A stretch of DNA of 6,730 bases from Candidatus Moraniibacteriota bacterium (lineage in GTDB: Bacteria > Patescibacteriota > Minisyncoccia > Moranbacterales > GCA-2747515). A program made the translations under genes and the position numbers. The stretch lies in the NCBI GenBank assembly GCA_027039165.1, contig JALWEZ010000238.1, positions 1-6,730 of the forward strand, read 5' to 3'. Each line of letters begins with the position of its first letter. Positions within the stretch are counted from its first letter, which is position 1. Under the pieces are notes generated by a model, which ran no database searches, was not told where the DNA came from, and saw only the letters and a list, made by a program, of their open reading frames with translations. Shown in pieces: positions 1 to 5,539 of the stretch.

Positions 1-123
1 TTAGAAGAAATTTCAGAAGAATTAAAAAAAGTTAATAAAAATGTAATTTCCACTTCACTTCTCAAAGATGAAGGTACTAATTCAATTAAAAAAGTTTTAT
101 CTAAAATTGAAAACAATAAATAA
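1..123 (+). CDS. C-terminal end of an unidentified protein (5' truncated)
   Basis: The window opens inside an open reading frame whose last 40 codons run from base 1 to a TAA stop at 121-123. The visible peptide starts LEEISEELKKVNKN and ends LSKIENNK. It is rich in Lys, Glu, Asn and Ser, has no Cys, Trp or hydrophobic membrane stretch, and looks helical and charged, like a coiled-coil or linker tail. No family can be recognised from this fragment. It lies 15 nt before the next start in the same direction, so it probably shares a transcript with the two genes that follow. The absence of stops in frame and this tight spacing support it being a real gene end; its function is unknown. Confidence 0.6.
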   Translation, partial: LEEISEELKKVNKNVISTSLLKDEGTNSIKKVLSKIENNK

Positions 124-138
124 TAATAATAAAATTAT

Positions 139-342
139 ATGTTTAAACCTTATAATAGATATTTAATGATTCTTTTTATGGCGGGATTTATGTGGGGATA
201 TGTTGCAAAAAGTTTTGTAATTACCAAAATTTATGTTGGTTACAAAGATCCGCAAATTTTAGAACAAAAAAAATTTGATATAATTAATTTGGATGATTTA
301 AAAACCACTCCAGTGGATTTATCTAAAGAAAATACTAAATAG
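139..342 (+). CDS. Small single-pass membrane protein, unknown function
   Basis: This 67-residue protein was not recognised as a member of a known family. Residues about 8-29, after the basic start MFKPYNRY, form one hydrophobic segment (LMILFMAGFMWGYVA and onwards), followed by a polar tail of about 38 residues (KDPQILEQKKFD..., ending KENTK). The positive residues before the segment suggest the N-terminus is inside and the tail outside, or that the segment is an uncleaved signal anchor. There is no cysteine and no lipobox. The ATG at 139 is the first in frame and follows an A/T-only spacer without a ribosome-binding site. The gene sits between a charged protein end (15 nt upstream) and a membrane-anchored thioredoxin-like protein (12 nt downstream). 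A shared envelope role is plausible but inferred only from position. Its intact frame and tight spacing support it being real. Confidence 0.65.
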   Translation: MFKPYNRYLMILFMAGFMWGYVAKSFVITKIYVGYKDPQILEQKKFDIINLDDLKTTPVDLSKENTK

Positions 343-354
343 TTAAATAATTGT

Positions 355-1110
355 ATGGGAAAGAAAAAGAACAAAAAGAATAATTCTACAACGAAGAAAG
401 ATAATAAAAAAGAAGTCTTGAATAAAACCAAAATTCAAGAAAATGAGATTAAAAAAGAACCTAAATTAGTAAAAAAAGCTCATAGGCATTCTCCGAATTG
501 TAAAATTGGAAAAAAAATCAAGAACTTGACTGCTCTTAGTATTTTGCTCGCTGGTTTTGCTATTGGCTCTATTTTTGTAGATATAGCACAATATTACAAA
601 AAGGATGGTTTTTCTGCTCTTGCACTCAAATCTGCAAATATTATAAATTATAATGGAAGCACTTGGGTTAGATATAAAGAACCAAAAATTGTAGTAGATG
701 TTGTTGTATCTGATGATTGTAAAGAAGAATGTGCTGTTGTCAATGATTTACTTGTAAATTTACGAGCCAAAATTCCTACGCTTGAAGCTCATAGAATAAA
801 TATTTCAAAAGTAGAAAATGCAAATTACACAAAAGAAAATAATATAACTAGTATTCCAGCGTTTTTATTTGATGATAATCTAAAAAAGATAAATTTCTTT
901 AAAGAAGGAGAATTATTTTTGGAACAAAGAAAAGATGGAAAAGTACAGATTAAAATGAACGAATTAAATATAAAAACTAAAAAAATTACTAACACAAAGA
1001 AAGAAGAATTGAAAAATACTGATTCCACTAAGAAAACAAAAAGTAACGAAAAACCTAAAAAAGATAAGACTAAACACGATAATAATAAGCCTTCAGCAGT
1101 ATCTATTTAG
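355..1110 (+). CDS. Membrane-anchored thioredoxin-like protein with lysine-rich ends
   Basis: The protein has 251 residues in four parts. Residues 1-56 are strongly basic (about 16 Lys in the first 41) and would lie in the cytoplasm. Residues about 57-77 are a membrane segment (LTALSILLAGFAIGSIFVDI). Residues about 109-205 resemble a thioredoxin fold: a beta strand KIVVDVVVSD, a cysteine pair in CKEEC (C122 and C126), a helix, a second strand EAHRINI, and NNITSIPAFLF, where P168 occupies the place of the thioredoxin cis-proline. Residues about 206-251 are again Lys-rich, polar and probably disordered. By the positive-inside rule the fold is outside the membrane. The cysteines are spaced CxxxC, not CxxC, so disulfide exchange is uncertain; redox sensing, metal binding or a purely structural role are alternatives. 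H43, H45 and C49 lie before the membrane segment and may be incidental. The fold call rests on pattern alone; the membrane topology is firmer. Confidence 0.65.
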   Translation: MGKKKNKKNNSTTKKDNKKEVLNKTKIQENEIKKEPKLVKKAHRHSPNCKIGKKIKNLTALSILLAGFAIGSIFVDIAQYYKKDGFSALALKSANIINYNGSTWVRYKEPKIVVDVVVSDDCKEECAVVNDLLVNLRAKIPTLEAHRINISKVENANYTKENNITSIPAFLFDDNLKKINFFKEGELFLEQRKDGKVQIKMNELNIKTKKITNTKKEELKNTDSTKKTKSNEKPKKDKTKHDNNKPSAVSI

Positions 1111-1150
1111 TTTTTCAAAACTTATTCTTTCTTTTATTTTGTAAATGCAG

Positions 1151-1156
1151 TATAAT
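1151..1156 (+). promoter_or_regulatory. Candidate -10 element upstream of the secreted modular protein
   Basis: A perfect TATAAT lies 38 nt before the ATG at 1195, in the 84-nt spacer after the thioredoxin-like gene, and would give a leader of roughly 30 nt. No convincing -35 hexamer sits 16-18 nt upstream (the region is a T/C-rich run, 1125-1140), and the TG of an extended -10 is not in register. In such AT-rich DNA a TATAAT can occur by chance. The change of function from the upstream genes supports a separate promoter here. Confidence 0.4.
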
Positions 1157-1194
1157 GTTTAGTGTAATATAAAAAAATTATCAAGATTAAAAAT

Positions 1195-2823
1195 ATGAAT
1201 AAAATTTATATGTCGGCTGTTACAGGAATTTTCTTATTTATAAGTTTTCTAAATATTGCCCATGCTTCAGAAGGTGACGTTTGGATTTCTCCTTCAAACC
1301 AAAATGTTTCTTCAGACAGTAATTTTGATATTAATGTATATATAGATTCTGGAACAAAGAATCTCGGATCTTTTAATATGTATGTAGACTTTGATTCTAC
1401 AAAAGTTACTATAGATACAACTCAAGGAACTGATGGTTTCACAAAAGGGGATAATACATCAGGTTATTCTATAATAGCTAATCCTAATGATATATCAAAT
1501 GGACATTATAGATTTGCAGGAATAAATGGTGGAGATGTAAATATAGCAAGTGGAAATAATATTCACATTATAAAATTACATGCAAAGACCACACAAGCCT
1601 TTTCTGGTGGGACATCTGCGTTGAGTATTAGAGTAAATGAATTATCCAATGAATTAGGTGAAGCCATCTCAACTGGAAGTGTTTCAAATGCAATTATAAC
1701 TTATGAACATCAAAATATAGCTCCAGTAATCACTTCAAATGGAGGAGGGGATAGTGCTTCAATAAGTATAGATGAAAATCAAGTGTCCATAACAACCTTA
1801 CAAGCAAATGATACTGATCCTATAGTTTATTCAATAACTGGTGGTGCTGATCAATTAAAGTTCAGTATAAATGCTTCAACAGGAGTTATTACATTTAAAA
1901 ATGCACCAGATTATGAAAATCCTAGCGACGCAAATAGTGACGGAATTTATGAATTAGAAGTTTCCGCATCAGATGGAGTACTTAGTGATACACAAAGTTT
2001 ATCCATAAGTATAAAAGACGTATCTGAAGACGGTTATCCAGTTATTAGCTCTAACGGAGGAGGGGATAGTGCTTCGATAAATTTAGAGGAAGGAAAAACT
2101 TTAGTAACAACTGTTTCTGGGAAAGATTCAAACAACTCAAAAATTACATATTCTATAGTAGGTGGTTTAGACAAAAATTTATTTAAAATTGATTCTTCTA
2201 GTGGTAGATTAAGTTTTATTTCTGCACCGAATTTTGAAAATCCACTAGATTCAGATAAAAATAATATTTATGAGGTAAGAGTAAAAGCAAGTAACACTCA
2301 ATTTAGTGATGAACAAAGTATTAGCATAAAAATACTAGATATAAAAAACACTCCAGACAAAATAGCTGTTTATCGTTTGTTTAATACTAAAACAGGAGCA
2401 CAACTTTATACGAAAGGAGAAGCTGATAGAGATAAAATTTTGAAGAAATGGCCGGAGTTTAAGTTTACAGACGGTGCGCCAGCGTTTTATGCAGATATAG
2501 TGCCAGATAAAAATTTAACTCCTATTTTTAGGCTGTACAGTAGAAAAACTGGAGCACAACTCTACACTCGTGGAGAAGCTGATAGAGATAAAATTTTGAA
2601 GAAATGGCCAGATGATTTTGAGTTTACAGATGGTGTTCCAGCGTTTTATGCAAGTCTTACAGATGATGGCACAACTCCTATTTTTAGACTTTATAATAAG
2701 CGAACTGGTATGCAACTCTACACTCGTGGAGAAGCTGATAGAGATAAAATTTTGAAGAAATGGCCAGATGATTTTGAGTTTACAGATGGTGTTCCAGCGT
2801 TTTATGCAAATATATCTTTTTAA
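1195..2823 (+). CDS. Secreted modular protein: cohesin-like, two cadherin-like domains, three DUF5648-like repeats
   Basis: This 542-residue protein starts with a signal peptide: basic MNKIYM, a hydrophobic core to about residue 21, and a likely cleavage after AHA (residue 24). Residues about 28-170 have the pattern of a cohesin-like beta sandwich (GDVWISPSNQNVS, then SFNMYVDFDSTKVTI). Residues 176-276 and 281-384 are two cadherin-like repeats, each opening with SNGGGDSASI; the first carries the acidic loop DANSDGIYEL, typical of calcium-binding extracellular domains. Residues 391-435, 442-488 and 494-540 are three repeats of the form (F/Y)RLY..(K/R)TG.QLYT, then GEADRDKILKKWP and AFYA, which I assign to the DUF5648 type. 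There is no cysteine, LPXTG signal, dockerin or C-terminal membrane helix, and the last repeat ends two residues before the stop. It is probably exported and acts as an adhesin or surface-binding protein. Ligand and attachment are unknown. Architecture is confident; family names for individual domains are moderately so. Confidence 0.8.
   Translation: MNKIYMSAVTGIFLFISFLNIAHASEGDVWISPSNQNVSSDSNFDINVYIDSGTKNLGSFNMYVDFDSTKVTIDTTQGTDGFTKGDNTSGYSIIANPNDISNGHYRFAGINGGDVNIASGNNIHIIKLHAKTTQAFSGGTSALSIRVNELSNELGEAISTGSVSNAIITYEHQNIAPVITSNGGGDSASISIDENQVSITTLQANDTDPIVYSITGGADQLKFSINASTGVITFKNAPDYENPSDANSDGIYELEVSASDGVLSDTQSLSISIKDVSEDGYPVISSNGGGDSASINLEEGKTLVTTVSGKDSNNSKITYSIVGGLDKNLFKIDSSSGRLSFISAPNFENPLDSDKNNIYEVRVKASNTQFSDEQSISIKILDIKNTPDKIAVYRLFNTKTGAQLYTKGEADRDKILKKWPEFKFTDGAPAFYADIVPDKNLTPIFRLYSRKTGAQLYTRGEADRDKILKKWPDDFEFTDGVPAFYASLTDDGTTPIFRLYNKRTGMQLYTRGEADRDKILKKWPDDFEFTDGVPAFYANISF
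1741..2075 (+). repeat. Paired 20-nt identical blocks at the head of the two cadherin-like domains
   Basis: Bases 1741-1760 and 2056-2075 are identical (ggaggaggggatagtgcttc) and encode the shared GGGDSAS at the start of each cadherin-like domain. The rest of the two domains has diverged much more, although NxFEN/DYENP and IYE(L/V) motifs remain aligned. This points to an old tandem duplication of about 315 nt with a conserved or partly homogenised leading edge. Confidence 0.7.
2365..2814 (+). repeat. Three tandem in-frame DUF5648-like coding repeats with a 156-nt period
   Basis: Three units start near 2365, 2518 and 2674. The matching CAACT blocks at 2401, 2557 and 2713 are each 156 nt (52 codons) apart. 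Bases 2557-2653 and 2713-2809 are identical over 97 nt, synonymous positions included. All three units share an identical 38-nt core (2416-2453 in the first unit) encoding GEADRDKILKKWP. The first unit differs more (EFKF for DDFEF, several silent changes), so it diverged earlier. The links between units (DKNLTPIFRL, DDGTTPIFRL) and the starts of the units have diverged, with changes at both silent and coding sites. The pattern fits recent duplication or gene conversion of the unit core. Confidence 0.9.
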
Positions 2824-2824
2824 A

Positions 2825-2852
2825 TAGACAAGGTTGTATTTTGTGTTATACT
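2825..2852 (+). promoter_or_regulatory. Candidate extended -10 promoter for the five-gene operon
   Basis: TAGACA at 2825-2830 matches the -35 consensus at five of six positions. It is separated by 16 nt from TATACT at 2847-2852, which matches -10 at five of six. A TG at 2844-2845 stands one base before the -10, giving the extended -10 form TGTTATACT. It starts just after the stop of the secreted protein gene and would give a leader of about 55-60 nt. A second weaker -10-like TATAGT lies at 2855-2860. The quality of the match and its place ahead of a tight operon make this the best promoter in the window, though this lineage's sigma-factor preferences are assumed to be like sigma-70. Confidence 0.55.
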
Positions 2853-2870
2853 TATATAGTATTATCCAAT

Positions 2871-2900
2871 GACACCAGATTAGTTTTTTAGTGTCTTTAT
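2871..2900 (+). terminator. Weak hairpin followed by a T-rich tract in the operon leader
   Basis: GACAC at 2871-2875 can pair with GTGTC at 2891-2895, with about three further inner pairs after a mismatch, and TTTATTTAT follows. The stem is short and the loop large, so it is at best a weak intrinsic terminator of the secreted protein gene. It lies downstream of the candidate operon promoter, so it would also sit in that leader and could act as an attenuator. AT-rich sequence makes chance likely. Confidence 0.2.
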
Positions 2901-2916
2901 TTATATAAAAATTTTT

Positions 2917-3840
2917 ATGAAAAAAAGAATTATATCCGTTCCATGGATGGGAGAAGAATATACTCGTCAGCTTGAGAAAATGCTCAAATCTTTAGACATG
3001 GAGGTTATTTTACCAGAAAAATCTGCTGAATCTCTCAAAAAGGCTGTTCAAAATAGTGCTGATATGATGTGTTTTCCTTATAAAGGAGTTTTAGCAAATT
3101 ATATAAATGTACTTGATAGAGGTGCAAATACTTTACTTATGTATGATAGTTGTGGAGAATGTAGATTGAAACATTATTACAAGATTCACGAATTTACGCT
3201 TAAAAAGTTGGGTTACAAAGATTTTGAGATGTATCCAATTACAATAACAAATATAGTACCAACTCTTAAGAAATTAAGTGGCAAATCTAGTGCTAAAGTT
3301 ACAAAAGTAGTAAAGCAGTTAATCTCTGACATAAAGAAAGTAGATGAAGAAAAATGGCAATGGTCAGATGATAAGATAAATATAGGTATTATAGGAGAAA
3401 TTTATACTTGTTGTGATGAAAGAGTAAATTATCAAATTGAGAAAAAAATTAGAAGTCATGGAGCTAATCCTTATAATGCAAGTAATTTAACTCAATTTAT
3501 AATTGAAAGTATAAAAGAAACATTTCATTTGGAAAATAAAATTGGAAAAACTAAGTATAAAAAAGAAGCTAATAAATATCTCAATGGAAAACTTGGTGGG
3601 CACGGTAGAGAAAATATTTATAATTTACTATGGATGCACGACAAGGGGGTCGATGGTATAATTCACTTATTACCGCTTTCTTGTATGCCAGAAGCAACAA
3701 TTGAGCCTTATATAAATGATATTTGCCAAGAAAGGAAAATCCCTCTCTTGAGACTTCCTATTGACGAAACAAATTCAGAAGCTAATGTTGATACTCGTGT
3801 AGAAACATTTATCGAATTAATTAAACGCAAAAAGAAATAA
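2917..3840 (+). CDS. COG3581-type CoA protein activase / 2-hydroxyacyl-CoA dehydratase-related Fe-S protein
   Basis: The 307-residue cytoplasmic protein reads like stand-alone COG3581 proteins, relatives of the D-component of 2-hydroxyacyl-CoA dehydratase. The N-terminal VPWMGEEY resembles the family's usual PHMG start. Three cysteine motifs follow at expected places: MCFPYKG (C52), DSCGECR (C79, C82) and SCMPEA (C256), the probable iron-sulfur ligands. IGIIGEIYTCCDERVN (156-171) matches the family's GEIY block, and IPLLRLPIDE with NVDTRVETFIE (275-300) matches the C-terminal one. C165-C166 is a vicinal pair that I do not recall as typical of the family. Family members are usually somewhat longer (about 350 residues, from memory). 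The partner ATPase gene begins 10 nt downstream, which strongly supports an electron donor/acceptor pair. The reaction and substrate are not known for this subfamily. It opens the operon behind the candidate promoter at 2825. Confidence 0.8.
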   Translation: MKKRIISVPWMGEEYTRQLEKMLKSLDMEVILPEKSAESLKKAVQNSADMMCFPYKGVLANYINVLDRGANTLLMYDSCGECRLKHYYKIHEFTLKKLGYKDFEMYPITITNIVPTLKKLSGKSSAKVTKVVKQLISDIKKVDEEKWQWSDDKINIGIIGEIYTCCDERVNYQIEKKIRSHGANPYNASNLTQFIIESIKETFHLENKIGKTKYKKEANKYLNGKLGGHGRENIYNLLWMHDKGVDGIIHLLPLSCMPEATIEPYINDICQERKIPLLRLPIDETNSEANVDTRVETFIELIKRKKK

Positions 3841-3850
3841 TTTTTAAAAT

Positions 3851-4810
3851 ATGTCTAAGAAAAAATGTTGGTTAGGTATTGACTGTGGATCAGTTAGTAT
3901 AAAAATTGCTCTTGTGGATGAAAATAAAGAGTTACTAGATACAATTTATTTAAGAAATCATGGAATTGTAGAAACCATTAAAGAAGCCATGCAAAAAATT
4001 GGCAAAGATGATTATGATGTGCAAGGTGTAGCAACTACTGGTTCTGGACGAAACTTTGTAAGCTTATTGGTTGGTGGAGATTTAGTAAAAACTGAAATAC
4101 TTGCTCATGCTATCGCTACACTTCATTTTTATCCGGATGTAAAAACCATACTTGATATCGGTGGAGAGGATTGTAAGATTATGAATGTAGAAGATGGTGT
4201 TTTGACAAATTTTATAATGAATAATATTTGTGGTGCGGGTACGGGTGCAGTTATAGAAACCATAGCGTCAAGACTTGGTGTGCCTATAGAAGAAGTAGGG
4301 GATTTAGCTCTTAGTAGCACAAAAGACTTAGAATTTCCAGGGAAATGTGGCGTGTTTTGTCAGTCAGCTGTGGTTAGTAGACTTAATTCAGGTGCAAAAA
4401 AACCAGATATTTTACTTGGAGTTGTGAGAGCACTTATCAACAACTATCTTTCACTTGCAAAGGGCGTCAAATTAGAACCACCATTTGTTTTTCAAGGAGC
4501 AACTGCACAAAATAAAGCTATTGTTCACGCACTTTCGGAGCAATTAAATAGTGAAATAATTGTGCCAGAAGATTGTTCTGTGATGGGTGCAATTGGAAGT
4601 GCGTTACTAGCTTTTGAAGGAGATATAGAAAAAACAAATTTCAAAGGTTTTGATAATATTTCAAATATAAATTATGAAACATACAACTTCCAATGTACTG
4701 ATTGTGCAAATAGATGTGAAGTCACTCAGTTGTATGATGGAGACGAATTAAAAGGTTGTATTGGTTCAAGGTGTGGAAAATGGGAAACTCAGAAAAGAAA
4801 GAGAGTATAA
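3851..4810 (+). CDS. BadF/BadG/HgdC-family ATPase (acyl-CoA dehydratase activase, COG1924)
   Basis: This 319-residue protein has the ASKHA (sugar kinase/Hsp70/actin) nucleotide-binding fold: phosphate-1 loop GIDCGSVSIK (9-18), DIGGEDCK (102-109), NNICGAGTGAVIE (124-136) and the second phosphate/adenosine region FQGATAQNKAIV (214-225). C127 and C166 match, even in numbering as I recall it, the two cysteines per monomer that hold the bridging [4Fe-4S] cluster of the HgdC homodimer; C170 is extra. Family members use ATP hydrolysis to push an electron at very low potential onto a dehydratase-like partner. Beyond about residue 278 there is a second cysteine cluster, CTDCANRC and CIGSRC (C282, C285, C289, C303, C308), which plain HgdC lacks but which fits COG1924 proteins of the large activase assemblies. 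The partner gene is 10 nt upstream. Family assignment is strong; the physiological target is unknown. Confidence 0.9.
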   Translation: MSKKKCWLGIDCGSVSIKIALVDENKELLDTIYLRNHGIVETIKEAMQKIGKDDYDVQGVATTGSGRNFVSLLVGGDLVKTEILAHAIATLHFYPDVKTILDIGGEDCKIMNVEDGVLTNFIMNNICGAGTGAVIETIASRLGVPIEEVGDLALSSTKDLEFPGKCGVFCQSAVVSRLNSGAKKPDILLGVVRALINNYLSLAKGVKLEPPFVFQGATAQNKAIVHALSEQLNSEIIVPEDCSVMGAIGSALLAFEGDIEKTNFKGFDNISNINYETYNFQCTDCANRCEVTQLYDGDELKGCIGSRCGKWETQKRKRV

Positions 4811-4828
4811 TTTTTTGAATTTTAAATA

Positions 4829-5533
4829 ATGAAAGCAGTAATACTTGCAGCGGGAAGGGGAACTAGAATGGGAAAGTTGTCAAAAAAAACTCCAAAACCG
4901 CTTTTAGAAATAAATAATAGGCCAAAACTTGCTTACACAATTGAGCAGTTACCCAATGAAATAGATGAAGTTATATTTGTGGTTGGGTATTTAGGTCAAA
5001 AGATAAGAGATTATTTTGGCAATGAGTTTGCTAATAAAAAGATATCTTATGTAGAGCAAATTGAATTAAACGGCACAGGAGGAGCTGTAATGCTTACAAG
5101 GGATACAGTGGGAGAAGAAAAATTCTTGGTTTTAATGGGTGATGATTTATATTCCAAAAAAGATTTAAAGAGAATGCTAGACTATGATTTTGCAGCTCTT
5201 TCTTTTTCGGAAGTTGAAGATATTTCAAAATGTGCTGTACTTAAAACAGATTCGAATGGCTTTTTGACTGAAATAATTGAAGCTCCACATGATTTAGATA
5301 ATGGAAATGCTAATACGGGTGCTTATGTGTTATCACCTGAGTTTTTCGATTGGAAACTTGTACCAAAAAAAGAGGGGAGTAAGGAGTATGGTTTACCTCA
5401 AACACTAACAAAAAACAAAGGTACTCGTAAAATAAAAGTAGTGTCTACAAAAAATTGGTTTCCGATAGGAACGCCAGAAGAATTAGAAAAAGCAAAAAAA
5501 ATAATACATTACTTTGAAAAATTGAATAAATAA
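4829..5533 (+). CDS. Sugar-phosphate nucleotidyltransferase (NTP_transferase family)
   Basis: A 234-residue cytoplasmic enzyme predicted to join a sugar 1-phosphate to an NTP, giving a nucleotide sugar and pyrophosphate. The signature nucleotide-binding loop is complete: LAAGRGTRMG (6-15) followed by PKPLLEI (22-28, catalytic-type Lys at 23). GTGGAV (82-87) contacts the base, GDD (104-106) supplies the first metal-binding aspartate, and NTGAY (162-166) and KEYGLPQ (185-191) are the usual sugar-site blocks. At the C-terminal WFPIGTPEEL (210-219) the position where many relatives carry the second metal-binding Asp (W-x-D-x-G-T) is P212. The protein is only the catalytic domain, with no left-handed beta-helix, so it is not full GlmU. 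Which sugar and nucleotide it uses cannot be read from the sequence. It lies between the activase pair and a YvcK-like gene, 18 nt and 6 nt from its neighbours. Confidence 0.85.
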   Translation: MKAVILAAGRGTRMGKLSKKTPKPLLEINNRPKLAYTIEQLPNEIDEVIFVVGYLGQKIRDYFGNEFANKKISYVEQIELNGTGGAVMLTRDTVGEEKFLVLMGDDLYSKKDLKRMLDYDFAALSFSEVEDISKCAVLKTDSNGFLTEIIEAPHDLDNGNANTGAYVLSPEFFDWKLVPKKEGSKEYGLPQTLTKNKGTRKIKVVSTKNWFPIGTPEELEKAKKIIHYFEKLNK

Positions 5534-5539
5534 TAAATT

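Noticed and set aside
1111..1140. T-rich run after the thioredoxin-like gene as an intrinsic terminator
   Set aside because: No stem-loop can be drawn ahead of the T tracts; it is simply pyrimidine-rich.
2515..2715. Open frame on the minus strand
   Set aside because: It is fully inside the repeat region of the secreted protein and is explained as a shadow of it; the product has no recognisable pattern. The other minus-strand frames (for example 240-431, 825-1028, 4129-4320, 5770-5991, 6125-6325) are rejected for the same reason.
2365..2814. Tandem repeats that could suggest a CRISPR or non-coding repeat array
   Set aside because: The 156-nt period is in frame, is inside an intact gene and encodes a recognisable protein repeat; there are only three units and no spacer pattern.
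2760..2823. Dockerin or cell-wall anchor at the C-terminus of the secreted protein
   Set aside because: The last DUF5648-like repeat runs to two residues before the stop; no calcium-loop duplicate, LPXTG or hydrophobic tail is present.
4795..4806. GAAAGAGAG as a Shine-Dalgarno site for the nucleotidyltransferase
   Set aside because: It lies more than 20 nt before the ATG at 4829, too far for normal pairing, and is part of the Lys/Arg codons ending the activase.
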